Source: Flavobacteriales bacterium
GTDB lineage: Bacteria > Bacteroidota > Bacteroidia > Flavobacteriales_F > PHOS-HE28
Length of the DNA stretch: 64,000 nt
Direction: 5' to 3'
Assembly: GCA_020635725.1 (NCBI GenBank)
Contig: JACJZF010000001.1
Span: forward strand, 186,001 to 250,000
Made by a program: the position numbers and the translations under genes. Position 1 is the stretch's first letter. Each line of letters begins with the position of its first letter. Under the pieces are notes generated by a model. It was not told where the DNA came from. It made no database searches and worked only from the letters and a program-made list of their open reading frames with translations. Below, piece by piece: positions 42,319 to 51,077 of the stretch.

Positions 42319-43254
42319 GTGCGAATCATTCTGAGCACTTCATTCGAAGCGCAACTCCATGAACCTTTGGACCGCAAGCATTTCCTCAAAGTATTGGCCA
42401 GCCTACCGCTGGCGGCCGCCGCCATGGACCTGAAGAGCCTTGCCCGCATCACCGCGCCGCTCACACCCACCGAGCGCATGCCCGTGCTCTTCCTCGGCCA
42501 CGGCAGCCCCATGAACGCGATCGAGGAGAATGAGTTCGTAGCGGGCTTCCGCCAGGCCGGAGCTTCCCTCCCGAAGCCGCATGCGATCCTATGCGTATCG
42601 GCGCATTGGGAGACCCGTGGCACGCAGGTGACCGCGATGCCGCACCCGCGCACCATCCACGATTTCGGCGGGTTCCCCAAGGCCCTCTTCGATGTGCAGT
42701 ACCCGGCACCGGGCAGCCCCGAACTGGCCGAGGAGACGCAGCGCCTGGTGAAGAGCACCCCCGTGGCGCTTGATCACGCATGGGGCCTCGACCACGGCGC
42801 GTGGAGCGTGGTGAAGCACCTGTACCCGGAGGCCGACGTACCCATTATACAGATGAGCCTGGACCGCGGGCTATCCCCAGAACGCCACTACGCGCTCGCG
42901 CAGGAGCTCAGCGCGCTGCGCGACAAGGGCGTGCTTATCATCGGCAGCGGCAACATGGTGCACAACCTGGGCATGGTGGCCTGGGATAAACTGGACTCGC
43001 CTTTCGCCTATGATTGGGCACAGGAAGCGAGCGAGCGCATGAAGGCAGGCATCACCAGCGGCGACCATCGCGCGCTGATCCACTTCCGTGAGCAGGGGCG
43101 CGCCTTCGACCTGGCCGTACCCACGCCTGAGCATTACCTGCCGCTGCTCTACGCGCTGGCGCTGAAGCAGAAGGGCGATGAAGTGTCGCTCTTCAACGAC
43201 AAGCCCGTCGCCGGCTCGCTGACGATGACCTCCGTAAGGATCGGCGGCAACTGA
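42319..43254 (+). CDS. ygiD: DODA-type extradiol ring-cleavage dioxygenase (YgiD-like)
   Basis: The 311-aa (from GTG 42319) class III extradiol dioxygenase has the N-terminal metal-site segment PVLFLGHGSPMNAI, the SAHWETRG motif, LDHGAWSVVKHLYP and IGSGNMVHNLG. These match the YgiD/4,5-DOPA dioxygenase family, which uses a divalent metal bound by His residues. The start is uncertain: TTG 42367 (xDRKHFLKVLASLPL) gives the N-terminus usual in Bacteroidota homologues. An ATG at 42359 is out of frame. The convergent gene ends 3 bp downstream. Confidence 0.88.
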   Translation: MRIILSTSFEAQLHEPLDRKHFLKVLASLPLAAAAMDLKSLARITAPLTPTERMPVLFLGHGSPMNAIEENEFVAGFRQAGASLPKPHAILCVSAHWETRGTQVTAMPHPRTIHDFGGFPKALFDVQYPAPGSPELAEETQRLVKSTPVALDHAWGLDHGAWSVVKHLYPEADVPIIQMSLDRGLSPERHYALAQELSALRDKGVLIIGSGNMVHNLGMVAWDKLDSPFAYDWAQEASERMKAGITSGDHRALIHFREQGRAFDLAVPTPEHYLPLLYALALKQKGDEVSLFNDKPVAGSLTMTSVRIGGN

Positions 43255-43257
43255 GCA

Positions 43258-44253
43258 TCAGCGGCGGCGCCACACGCTGCCATTGCGGGAACGCACCGCT
43301 GTGAGCAGCCCTTCCTGCTCCGCAGCGATCAGCATCTCACGCGCATCCGCGTGAGGAACGCCGAGCACCACCGCCACTTCCTCCGCGCACCAGCTCTCAT
43401 GCACGAGCAGCAGGTCGTGGAGATCCGTTGGCAACGCTCCCGGCTTCACCTCCGGAGCGAGCGCGGCAATCGCGGCAACGAAATCGGCATAGGGCCGCGC
43501 GCCATACACCAGCCTGCGCTCCCCCGAGGCATTGCTGAAGATGAAGCTGGGGAAGCCGCGCACGCCGAGCGATCGCGCGAGCGTGAGATCCGCTTGGAAC
43601 AAGGCCTGCGCGGCACCCTCGGAATCGATGCGCAGGCGCGTGGTGTCGAGCCCGGCGAACAAGGCGGCCTCGGTGATCGCGGGCCAGCGTGCGATGTTCT
43701 GCTTCTCCACGAAGACCATCTCGCGCAGGCGGCGCAGGAATACGGTGGCGGCCTCAGGGTCCTGCAACGCAGCGGCTTTGCACGCGATGCTCGGCGGGTA
43801 GCTGCTCGGCAATGGATCGGTGAGCCACACATCGCCGATGATGGGCATGCGGTAGCGCGGGCTCACCTCATCCCAATGCGCCGCCACATCGCTCGGCTTG
43901 CTGATGCCGCCGCTGTCGTACACCTCCCACGAAGGCAACAGGCCACCCATGTGGGTTTCGATGGCGATCGCGCTGCCATACTCCAGCTTCAGACGACGGA
44001 GCTGCGGCTCGGCACCCCAGCAACTGGAGCAGATCGGGTCGGTGAAATAGATCAACGTGATGGGCTTCGAGGCATCGGATATGATCGGTGCCTGGCCGGG
44101 CTCGTGGCCACTCAAGGATGGTACGGTGCAGGCACCCGTGAGCGTGTCGCATTGCATCGGGACATGGTTCTTCTCCATAGGGCTGTTCGTTTGCCCACAC
44201 GCGGCCAAGGCAGCGCACAAGGCGAGCGGCGCGGTGAAGGGCTGGCGGAGCAT
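43258..44253 (-). CDS. DsbA-family (FrnE/SpxH-like) thioredoxin-fold protein, possibly a lipoprotein
   Basis: The 331-aa protein has the active-site motif CSSCWG after a TLIYFTDP strand, a helical insertion, and the cis-Pro segment RGFPSFIF. An extra C-terminal helix-turn region (about 285-330) follows. This is the DsbA/FrnE-like family. The N-terminal LCAALAACGQT would make it a lipoprotein (Cys19); alternatively translation starts at the internal MEKNHVPMQC, typical of cytosolic homologues. Divergent from the HxlR gene by 33 bp. Confidence 0.78.
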   Translation of the reverse strand: MLRQPFTAPLALCAALAACGQTNSPMEKNHVPMQCDTLTGACTVPSLSGHEPGQAPIISDASKPITLIYFTDPICSSCWGAEPQLRRLKLEYGSAIAIETHMGGLLPSWEVYDSGGISKPSDVAAHWDEVSPRYRMPIIGDVWLTDPLPSSYPPSIACKAAALQDPEAATVFLRRLREMVFVEKQNIARWPAITEAALFAGLDTTRLRIDSEGAAQALFQADLTLARSLGVRGFPSFIFSNASGERRLVYGARPYADFVAAIAALAPEVKPGALPTDLHDLLLVHESWCAEEVAVVLGVPHADAREMLIAAEQEGLLTAVRSRNGSVWRRR

Positions 44254-44286
44254 GGCGGGTATCTTGCGCCGCGAAGATCATTGCCC

Positions 44287-44625
44287 ATGCCGCGCGCATC
44301 AAGCAGTCCAGCAAAGTTGACCACCCCGGTAAGCGGAAGCGAATGCCCCGCCGAGCAGGCGCTGCGCAGCATCACCGGCAAATGGAAGCCGCGCATCATG
44401 CGCTCGGCGGCCGAAGGGCCCATCCGTTTCAATGCCTTGCTGCGCGACCTGCCAGGCTCCACCCGGCAATCGCTGGCCAACGCCTTGCGCGAGCTCGAGG
44501 AAGGCGGAGTCCTCGCCCGGCGCGTGGTGCGGCTGAAACCGCTGCATGTCGAATACAGCCTCACCGATCTCGGCCTGCAGATCGTGCCCCTGCTCTTCGC
44601 CTTGGAACCCGCCCCTACCCGTTAG
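44287..44625 (+). CDS. HxlR family winged-helix regulator
   Basis: The 112-aa protein from ATG 44287 has the HxlR signature: CPAEQALRSITGKWKPRIMRSAAEGPIRFNALLRDLPG, then RQSLANALRELEEGGVLARRVV, and a wing YSLTDLGLQIVPLL. Longer frames upstream are antisense to the DsbA gene and are discarded. Cys20 in the CPAEQ segment corresponds to the redox-sensing Cys of several HxlR proteins (an expectation of the family, not tested). It is divergent from the DsbA-like gene, which is a likely target. Confidence 0.88.
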   Translation: MPRASSSPAKLTTPVSGSECPAEQALRSITGKWKPRIMRSAAEGPIRFNALLRDLPGSTRQSLANALRELEEGGVLARRVVRLKPLHVEYSLTDLGLQIVPLLFALEPAPTR

Positions 44626-44641
44626 CCGCCCTCAGACCGCA

Positions 44642-45010
44642 ATGCCCCGTATCTTCTACTATCTCGGCACGTGCAGCACCTGCGAGCGCATCATGCAGGA
44701 GATCCCCAACCTGAAATCCTTCACCCTGCGAGAGATCAAAGGCGTGCCTATCACCGCCAAGGAGCTCGACGCCATGAAGAAGCTGGCCGGCAGCTACGAG
44801 GCGCTCTTCAGCAGGGTGGCGTTGAAGTACCGCGCCCTCGGCCTGAACAACATGACACTCACCGAGAAGGACTACCGCAAGTACATCCTGCAGGAATACA
44901 CCTTCCTCAAACGTCCGGTGATGGTGCTCGATGACCGCATCCTCATCGGCAACGGCAAGAATGCGGTGAAGGCGATGGTGGAGGCGGCGAAAGCAATGCG
45001 CCCCAAATAG
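44642..45010 (+). CDS. ArsC/Spx-family thioredoxin-fold protein
   Basis: The 122-aa protein begins MPRIFYYLGTCSTCERIMQ. A redox CxxC (TCSTC) stands in the first strand-helix turn, as in ArsC/Spx/YffB proteins, and the LKRPVMVLDDRILIGNGK segment provides the cis-Pro and the family's C-terminal half. No Arg triad typical of arsenate reductase can be confirmed, so the substrate may be other than arsenate. It follows the HxlR gene by 16 bp and probably shares its transcript. Confidence 0.82.
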   Translation: MPRIFYYLGTCSTCERIMQEIPNLKSFTLREIKGVPITAKELDAMKKLAGSYEALFSRVALKYRALGLNNMTLTEKDYRKYILQEYTFLKRPVMVLDDRILIGNGKNAVKAMVEAAKAMRPK

Positions 45011-45060
45011 CCAGCGCTCCTCAGACGCGGCCTGCGGCGCAGAGCCCTTGAGCGTACGGA

Positions 45061-45804
45061 TCACGCCTTGCCCGCTTTCCGCCCCAGCGCTTCCACCACC
45101 TCGTTCCGACGCCGGTGGCTCACCGGCACCTCCTGGCCGTTCGCCAGCAGCAGCGTGCCGCCATCGCGGTGCAGGTACATGCGCACCTTCGCCATGTTCA
45201 CCAGGTGCGAGAAGTGCACGCGCATGAAGCCATGCGGCTCGAGCATCGCATCGAACTCCTTCAGCGTGCGCGAGGCCAGCACCTTGTCGCCATTGGCCAG
45301 GTGGAAGCGCGTGTAGTTGCCATCGCTCTCGCAGCGCACGATCTCTTCCGGCAGGAGCACATGGAAGCCCTCGGAGGTAGGGATGGTGATGCGGTCCAGA
45401 AGCGCCTGCCGCACGTGGTTGATCGCATCGGGCGGGGCCATGGGAGCTCCGGCGGCGCGCTCCAGGGCCTCATGGAGATCGGCCCGCACCACAGGCTTCA
45501 GCAGATAATGCATGGCGCCGCTCTTGAAGGCGCGCACCGCGTAGTTGTCGAAGGCCGTGAGGAAGATGACCTTGGTGCCCGTGTGGGCCAGGCCATCGAG
45601 CACATCGAAGCCCGTGCCGTCGCCGAGCCAGATATCGAGCAGGACCACATCGGGGCGCAGCTCATCGATCAGGTTCACGGCGGAGGCCGCATCGTGGGCC
45701 TCGCCTACGACTTCCACCTGCAAGGGAATCGCGGCGAGCGCGGCCCGCAGGTTGGCCCTGGCCGGTGCTTCATCATCCACGATCGCCAACCGCAGCATGC
45801 TCAT
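45061..45804 (-). CDS. LytTR response regulator of the LytS/LytTR pair
   Basis: The 247-aa protein has a receiver domain (AIVDDEAPAR acidic site, Asp57 in VVLLDIWLGDG, Thr in FLTAFDNYA, Lys in LLKPVVR) and a C-terminal LytTR domain (IVRCESDGNYTRFHLANG, MRVHFSHLVNMAKV, VPVSHRRR). Its start lies inside the 3' end of the kinase gene, overlapping by 32 bp. The pair is one signal-transduction unit of the LytS/LytR architecture usual in Bacteroidota. Confidence 0.93.
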   Translation of the reverse strand: MSMLRLAIVDDEAPARANLRAALAAIPLQVEVVGEAHDAASAVNLIDELRPDVVLLDIWLGDGTGFDVLDGLAHTGTKVIFLTAFDNYAVRAFKSGAMHYLLKPVVRADLHEALERAAGAPMAPPDAINHVRQALLDRITIPTSEGFHVLLPEEIVRCESDGNYTRFHLANGDKVLASRTLKEFDAMLEPHGFMRVHFSHLVNMAKVRMYLHRDGGTLLLANGQEVPVSHRRRNEVVEALGRKAGKA

Positions 45805-47704
45805 TGAGTTGTTGCACCCGCAAACGTATCGTCACCACGGTGCCGCAAGCGACACCTTCCGCATTCCGCTCATCGCGCACCTCGATGGCCTCGGCCGCCG
45901 TGGTCTGTCGGTCGAACAGCGCGATCCGCTTGCGCACCAGCTCGAGGCCCATCGAGGCATCGCGGCGCGACGGTCGCTTCGCGGCGGCGCCACGGCCCAC
46001 GCCATTGTCGCGCACCTCGATGTGAAGCACGCTGCCAGCGCGGTCGACCAGCACCTCGATGCGCCCGCCGGTAACGCCCGACATGCCGTGCTCGACCGCG
46101 TTCTCCACCACGGGCTGGATCAGCATGGGCGGAATGGCGACGCGCTCGGCGTGGACGTAGGGCATCACCTTCACTTCCCAGGTGAACGCGCCGGGTTTGC
46201 GGTTGGCGCTGATGCGCAGGTAATGCCGCGTGAGCTCGACCTCCTGCTCCAGGGGGATGGCCTTGCGGCGGCTCGTCTCCAGCACCAGACGCAGGAAGCG
46301 TGAGAGGTGCGCCACATGGTCGTTGGCGGCTACCGCATCGCCTGTGGCATAAAGCCCCGGAATGGTGTTGAGCGCGTTGAAGAGGAAATGCGGGTCCATC
46401 TGCAGGCGTAGCGCCTGCTGCTCGAGCTCGGCCTCGCGCTGGCGCGCGCGCTCACGGCCGCGCTGCACCAGCACCCAGGCGATCGCCGCCATGGCGAAGG
46501 CCAGCACCGCGATGCCCACCGCGATCCACCGGTTCCGGTCCGCACGCAGGTCGGCCAGCTCCTGCGCGGCCCGCAGCTCCTCGTTCTCCCGGTCCTTGTG
46601 CTCGGTATCGTAGCGCAGCCGCAGCTCCTGCATGGCGGCCTGGGTATCCTCGTTCATGAGCGAGTCGCGCAAGACCTGATGCGCCTTGTAGTGCGCCAAG
46701 GCCTTGGCCGGGTCGCCAGCGGCCTCATGCAGCATGGAGAGCGAGATATGCGCCTCCTTGGCGTCCTCGAGGGATCCGATGCGGTGCGCGATGGCCAGGC
46801 TGCTGTCGAGCAAAGCGCGCGCCTCATCGTATCGCCGCTGCACCCTGCGGACATCGCCCAGCCCGTACAGGCACCTGATCTCGACCTCGCGGCTGCCGTG
46901 CGCAAGGGCGTCGCGTAGGCCGATGGTGTAGTACCACGCGGCGCTGTCCAGCGCTCCGGCCCGCTCGAACGCCAGGCCCAGGTTGCTCAGCTGGTTCTCC
47001 CGATCCAGCCCCTTCCTCTGCTCATCCTCCAGCACGAGGCTCTCTTTGAGGATGGCGATGGCGGAGTCGTACTGCTGCGCCTCGATGAGCAGCACGCCGA
47101 GGCCGTTGAGACCGGTGGCCAGGTTGAGGCTATCCTTCGCGCGCTTGATCGCGATGCTGCGCTGGAGCATGCGCACGGCCCTGTCGAGGCTGTCCTGCCG
47201 CCAATAAAGCACGCTCATGTTGTGCAGCACGCGGGCCAGATTGGTGCTATCGCCCACCTGTTCCTTCCAACGCATCGCATTAATCTGGGCCGCCAGCGCT
47301 TCGGCATACCGGCCCTTGATGTCGAGGGCCACCCCGAGGTTGAGCCAAGCCGAGCCGATGCCGACCGTGTCATGCGCCTGCTGCGAGATGCGCAGCGCCT
47401 CCTGGTAGCACGCTTGTGCGGAGTCCAGCTCCGAACGGCGTTGCATGATCTGCCCCAGAATGGAGAGGGATGTGGCGCGTTGCCTGGCCAGCATGGGGTC
47501 GGCCAAGCTGGCCAGATACACCCTGCGTGAGATGGCCTCGGCCACCTCCGTATCCCCCCGCTTCATCTCTTCCCGTGCCTGCTGCAGCTCCTGGCGGTAA
47601 CTGATCGTGTCCAACGGAACCGTGCGGCGGGGCGCGCCACCGGGGTCGGGATCGCACGAGGCCAGCAAGGCCAGGCAGAGCAGCGTGATGATGGAAGATC
47701 TCAT
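45773..47704 (-). CDS. LytS-type sensor histidine kinase with TPR sensor domain
   Basis: The 643-aa kinase begins at ATG 47704 with a lipoprotein-like or signal sequence (LLCLALLASC). Periplasmic TPRs (about residues 35-370) are followed by one TM (about 395-415) and a His_kinase domain with His439 in MDPHFLFNALNTI. HATPase_c motifs PPMLIQPVVENAVEHGMSG, VRDNGVGRG and GLELVRKR complete it. A much longer open frame (45773-49411) is spurious upstream of 47704. It phosphorylates the LytTR regulator encoded by the overlapping downstream gene. Confidence 0.92.
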   Translation of the reverse strand: MRSSIITLLCLALLASCDPDPGGAPRRTVPLDTISYRQELQQAREEMKRGDTEVAEAISRRVYLASLADPMLARQRATSLSILGQIMQRRSELDSAQACYQEALRISQQAHDTVGIGSAWLNLGVALDIKGRYAEALAAQINAMRWKEQVGDSTNLARVLHNMSVLYWRQDSLDRAVRMLQRSIAIKRAKDSLNLATGLNGLGVLLIEAQQYDSAIAILKESLVLEDEQRKGLDRENQLSNLGLAFERAGALDSAAWYYTIGLRDALAHGSREVEIRCLYGLGDVRRVQRRYDEARALLDSSLAIAHRIGSLEDAKEAHISLSMLHEAAGDPAKALAHYKAHQVLRDSLMNEDTQAAMQELRLRYDTEHKDRENEELRAAQELADLRADRNRWIAVGIAVLAFAMAAIAWVLVQRGRERARQREAELEQQALRLQMDPHFLFNALNTIPGLYATGDAVAANDHVAHLSRFLRLVLETSRRKAIPLEQEVELTRHYLRISANRKPGAFTWEVKVMPYVHAERVAIPPMLIQPVVENAVEHGMSGVTGGRIEVLVDRAGSVLHIEVRDNGVGRGAAAKRPSRRDASMGLELVRKRIALFDRQTTAAEAIEVRDERNAEGVACGTVVTIRLRVQQLNEHAAVGDRG

Positions 47705-47881
47705 CGGTTCAAAGGTCGATCGATGGCGAGTGTGAGCTGATGGCGCGCTGGCCCTGCCGACGAAGTTCCGGTACCGGCGCTGCGCGTCCGGGCAGGATGA
47801 GCGGGTGAGCCGCATGGCCGATCCGGCGTGCTGAGCCGTGTCTTGGGGCACGCGGGCGCCGGGCGGTATTTTAGTCCCCGC

Positions 47882-49351
47882 ATGTTGAAGCAAGGCCTCT
47901 TTCAGAAGCTCCAGCAGAAGCTGAGCCCGCAGCAGATCCAGCTCATGAAGATGCTGCAGCTCCCCACCGTGGAGATGGAGGAGCGCATCCGCCAGGAGCT
48001 GGAGGAGAACCCCGCGCTGGAGAACGGCGAGGACGAGCACGAAGAGGAGCAGCCCACCGAGGAGCAGGCCATCGCCGAGAGCAGCGAGCTGGACAGCGAT
48101 GCGCACGAGGAGAACGAGCGCGACGACTTCGACCTCAGCGAGTACTTCCCCGATGATGACACGCCGGACTACAAGCTGAGCGTGAAGAACACCGGCCCGG
48201 ACGAAGAGGACCGCGAGATACCGCTCGCTGGCGGCACCACCTTCCAGGATGCGCTGCTCGCCCAGCTGTCCCTGCGCGATTGCGACGAGCGCACCGAGCT
48301 GCTGGCCGAGCACCTGATCGGCAACCTCGACGAGGACGGCTACCTGCGCCGCGAACTCGACGCCATCGTGAACGACCTGGCCTTCACCCAGAACGTGATG
48401 GCCACCCAGGAGGAACTGGAGAAGGCGCTGAAGGAGGTGCAGGAGCTGGATCCCGCAGGCACCGGCGCGCGCGACCTGCGCGAATGCCTCCTCTTGCAGG
48501 TACGGCGCATGCCCCACAGCCTGGACCAGCGCGTGGCCGAAGAGATCCTCGCCAACCACTTCGAGGCCTTCAGCAAGAAGCATTACGAGAAGATCATCGA
48601 GCGGCTCGAGATCGAGGAGGACGCGCTGAAGGGCGCCATCGAACTGATCACGCGCCTCAACCCGAAGCCGGGCAACACCATGCGCGACTCCGGCGGCCCC
48701 GGCCAGGAGATCGTGCCGGACTTCACCGTGATGGCCATCGACGGCAACCTGGAACTCAGCCTCAACGGGCGAAACGCCCCCGAGCTGCGCGTGAGCCGCG
48801 CCTACCGCGAGATGATGCAGGAGTACGCGCGCAACAAGAAGGACAAGGCCGCCAAGGACGCCCTCGTCTTCATCAAGCAGAAGCTCGACAGCGCCAAGTG
48901 GTTCATCGATGCGATCAAGCAGCGGCAGCACACCCTGCTGGTGACCATGGAGGCCATCATGGAGCACCAGCGCGACTTCTTCCTCACCGGCGACGAGACC
49001 AAATTGAAGCCGATGATCCTGAAGGACATCGCGGAGAAGGTGGGGCTGGACATCAGCACCATCAGCCGCGTGGCCAACAGCAAGTACGTGCAGACCAACT
49101 ACGGCACCATCCTGCTGAAGTTCTTCTTCAGCGAGAGCCTCACCAACGAGGCCGGCGAAGAGGTGAGCACGCGCGAGGTGAAGAAGATCCTCAAGGACGC
49201 GATCGAGGCCGAGGACAAGCGCAAGCCCCTCACCGATGATGAGCTCACCGCGCTGCTGAAGGGCAAGGGCTACAACATCGCCCGCCGCACCGTGGCCAAA
49301 TACCGCGAGCAGCTCAACCTGCCCGTGGCGCGCCTGCGCAAGCAATTGTGA
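47882..49351 (+). CDS. rpoN: RNA polymerase sigma-54 factor
   Basis: The 489-aa protein starts at ATG 47882 with the activator-interacting region I (LFQKLQQKLSPQQIQLMKMLQLPTVEMEERIRQELEENPALE), then an acidic region II (about 60-120). The core-binding and HTH domains contain ISTISRVANSKYVQTN, and the RpoN box near the C-terminus reads ARRTVAKYREQL. It directs transcription from -24/-12 promoters with AAA+ activators. It is divergent from the LytS gene by about 178 bp, in which I see no additional gene. Confidence 0.97.
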   Translation: MLKQGLFQKLQQKLSPQQIQLMKMLQLPTVEMEERIRQELEENPALENGEDEHEEEQPTEEQAIAESSELDSDAHEENERDDFDLSEYFPDDDTPDYKLSVKNTGPDEEDREIPLAGGTTFQDALLAQLSLRDCDERTELLAEHLIGNLDEDGYLRRELDAIVNDLAFTQNVMATQEELEKALKEVQELDPAGTGARDLRECLLLQVRRMPHSLDQRVAEEILANHFEAFSKKHYEKIIERLEIEEDALKGAIELITRLNPKPGNTMRDSGGPGQEIVPDFTVMAIDGNLELSLNGRNAPELRVSRAYREMMQEYARNKKDKAAKDALVFIKQKLDSAKWFIDAIKQRQHTLLVTMEAIMEHQRDFFLTGDETKLKPMILKDIAEKVGLDISTISRVANSKYVQTNYGTILLKFFFSESLTNEAGEEVSTREVKKILKDAIEAEDKRKPLTDDELTALLKGKGYNIARRTVAKYREQLNLPVARLRKQL

Positions 49352-49394
49352 GCATGCGGCGCACGTTGCCCGCATCATCCACCTACGCGCCCGC

Positions 49395-50012
49395 ATGCCC
49401 GTGAATGCCATCGCCCGACTCCTCTCCTACGTGCTGCATCCGCTGCTCATGCCCACCCTTTCGCTGTGGCTGGCGCTGGAGCTCGATATGCGGCTCGGTT
49501 ATTTCCTGGCCGGGCAGGCACGCTGGGTGGTGGTGGGCATGGTGGCGCTCATGACCATCGCCTTCCCGCTCACGAGCGCGCTGCTCTTGGTGCGCGCCGG
49601 GCTGGTGAGCAGCCTGGAGATGCCGCGCCGCCAGGAGCGCATAGCGCCTTACGTGATGACCTTGATGTACTACGGCATGACCTGGTACCTCCTCTCGCGA
49701 ACCCCGCTCGACCCGTTGGCCCTCGCGCTCTTCGGCGGCGCCGTGATCGCGCTGGCCATCACCACCGTGGTCACGCTGCGGTGGAAGATCAGCGCACACA
49801 TGGTGGGCATCGGCGGGCTCGTGGGCGCGCTGGCCGGGATCTCCGCGGCGCATGCATTGCCCTTGCTCCCGGTGATCGGCGCGGGCATCGTGGCGGCGGG
49901 CTCCTTGGGCACGGCGCGGCTGCTCACCAGCGACCACGATCCCGCCCAGGTATACGCGGGCGCGCTCACGGGCTTCCTCTCCGTGCTCTGCACGGTGCTT
50001 TGGCTTTCTTGA
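49395..50012 (+). CDS. Integral membrane protein, PAP2-like
   Basis: The 205-aa protein has six or so predicted transmembrane segments. The late segments WKISAHMVGIGGLVGALAG and HDPAQVYAGALTGF are reminiscent of the PAP2 phosphatase pattern (K/S-H-x-x-G and a later Gln-rich helix). The PAP2 assignment is weak, because the complete catalytic triplet is not clear. It follows rpoN by 43 bp and may be co-transcribed. Confidence 0.6.
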   Translation: MPVNAIARLLSYVLHPLLMPTLSLWLALELDMRLGYFLAGQARWVVVGMVALMTIAFPLTSALLLVRAGLVSSLEMPRRQERIAPYVMTLMYYGMTWYLLSRTPLDPLALALFGGAVIALAITTVVTLRWKISAHMVGIGGLVGALAGISAAHALPLLPVIGAGIVAAGSLGTARLLTSDHDPAQVYAGALTGFLSVLCTVLWLS

Positions 50013-50021
50013 GCGTCGGGT

Positions 50022-51035
50022 TCAACCCAGGCGGCGCTGCCAGTTCCAGGCATCACGGAGCGCATCGGCCAGCGTAAGGCGCGCGCGCCAGCCCAGCACC
50101 TCGGCGCTCCTTCGCGTATCGGCGAACACGCTCTCCACATCGCCGGCGCGCCGCGGCCCGATCGCGTGCGGAACCGGCACGCCGTTCACCGCCTCGAAGG
50201 TGCGCACCACCTCCAGCACCGAGTTGCCACGGCCGGTGCCGAGGTTGAACGCCTCGCAGAGCGGCGCGGGTCGCTGCCCCATCCAATCCAAAGCGGTCAC
50301 ATGCGCCTTCGCCAGATCCACCACATGGATGTAGTCGCGCACGCAGGTGCCATCGGCCGTATCGTAATCCGCGCCATGAATGATGAGCCGGTCGCGGAGC
50401 CCTGCGGCAGCCTGGGACACGTACGGCACCAAGTTGTTCGGAACGCCGCGCGGCAGCTCGCCGATGAGGCCCGACGGATGCGCGCCGATCGGGTTGAAGT
50501 AGCGCAGCAGCACCGCCTTCAGCATGGGCGATGCGCTCACCTCGTCGCGCAGGAGCTGCTCGCAGGCCACCTTCGTGAACCCATACGGCGAGGCGGCGTT
50601 CCGATCCGGCGCGGTTTCATCCACCGGCAGCTCCTTCGGTTCGCCGTATACCGTGCAGCTCGAGGAGAAGACCATGCTTCGGATGCCGCGCTGGCGCATC
50701 AGCTCCAGCAGCACCGCCAGGGAGCCGATGTTGTTGCGGTAGTACTTCGTCGGGTGCGCCACGCTCTCGCCCACGGCCTTGTCCGCCGCGAAGTGGATCA
50801 CGCCATGCACTTCACCCTCCGCCTCGAGCACCTCGCGCATCGCCTGCTCATCGCCGCAATCCACGCGGTGCACCACGGGCGCGCGCCCCAGGAGCGCGGC
50901 CAATCCGGTGAGCGCGCGCTCCTCGCTATTGCGCAGGTCATCGACGATGACGGGCGCGTACCCTGCGGCTGCCAGCTCCACCACGGTATGCGAACCGATG
51001 AAGCCGGCACCGCCCGTGACAATCACTTTCTTCAT
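50022..51035 (-). CDS. galE: UDP-glucose 4-epimerase
   Basis: The 337-aa SDR-family enzyme starts at ATG 51035 with the NAD-binding motif VTGGAGFIGSHT. Catalytic SPYGFTKVACEQ (YxxxK) and SSSCTVYGEP (active Ser/Thr) are visible, as are the substrate-binding RYFNPIGAHPSG and the C-terminal GTGRGNSVLEVV. It interconverts UDP-glucose and UDP-galactose in the cytosol for exopolysaccharide or glycolipid synthesis. It is convergent with the PAP2-like gene, with a 9-bp gap. Confidence 0.95.
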   Translation of the reverse strand: MKKVIVTGGAGFIGSHTVVELAAAGYAPVIVDDLRNSEERALTGLAALLGRAPVVHRVDCGDEQAMREVLEAEGEVHGVIHFAADKAVGESVAHPTKYYRNNIGSLAVLLELMRQRGIRSMVFSSSCTVYGEPKELPVDETAPDRNAASPYGFTKVACEQLLRDEVSASPMLKAVLLRYFNPIGAHPSGLIGELPRGVPNNLVPYVSQAAAGLRDRLIIHGADYDTADGTCVRDYIHVVDLAKAHVTALDWMGQRPAPLCEAFNLGTGRGNSVLEVVRTFEAVNGVPVPHAIGPRRAGDVESVFADTRRSAEVLGWRARLTLADALRDAWNWQRRLG

Positions 51036-51077
51036 GGGCGCCGGCGAAAGTAGCCCGTTCGCCAACTTCACCGCCGC

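Noticed and set aside
45773..49411. A 1212-codon minus-strand frame seeming to fuse a kinase with upstream sequence
   Set aside because: Only the part downstream of ATG 47704 has kinase features; the rest is antisense to rpoN.
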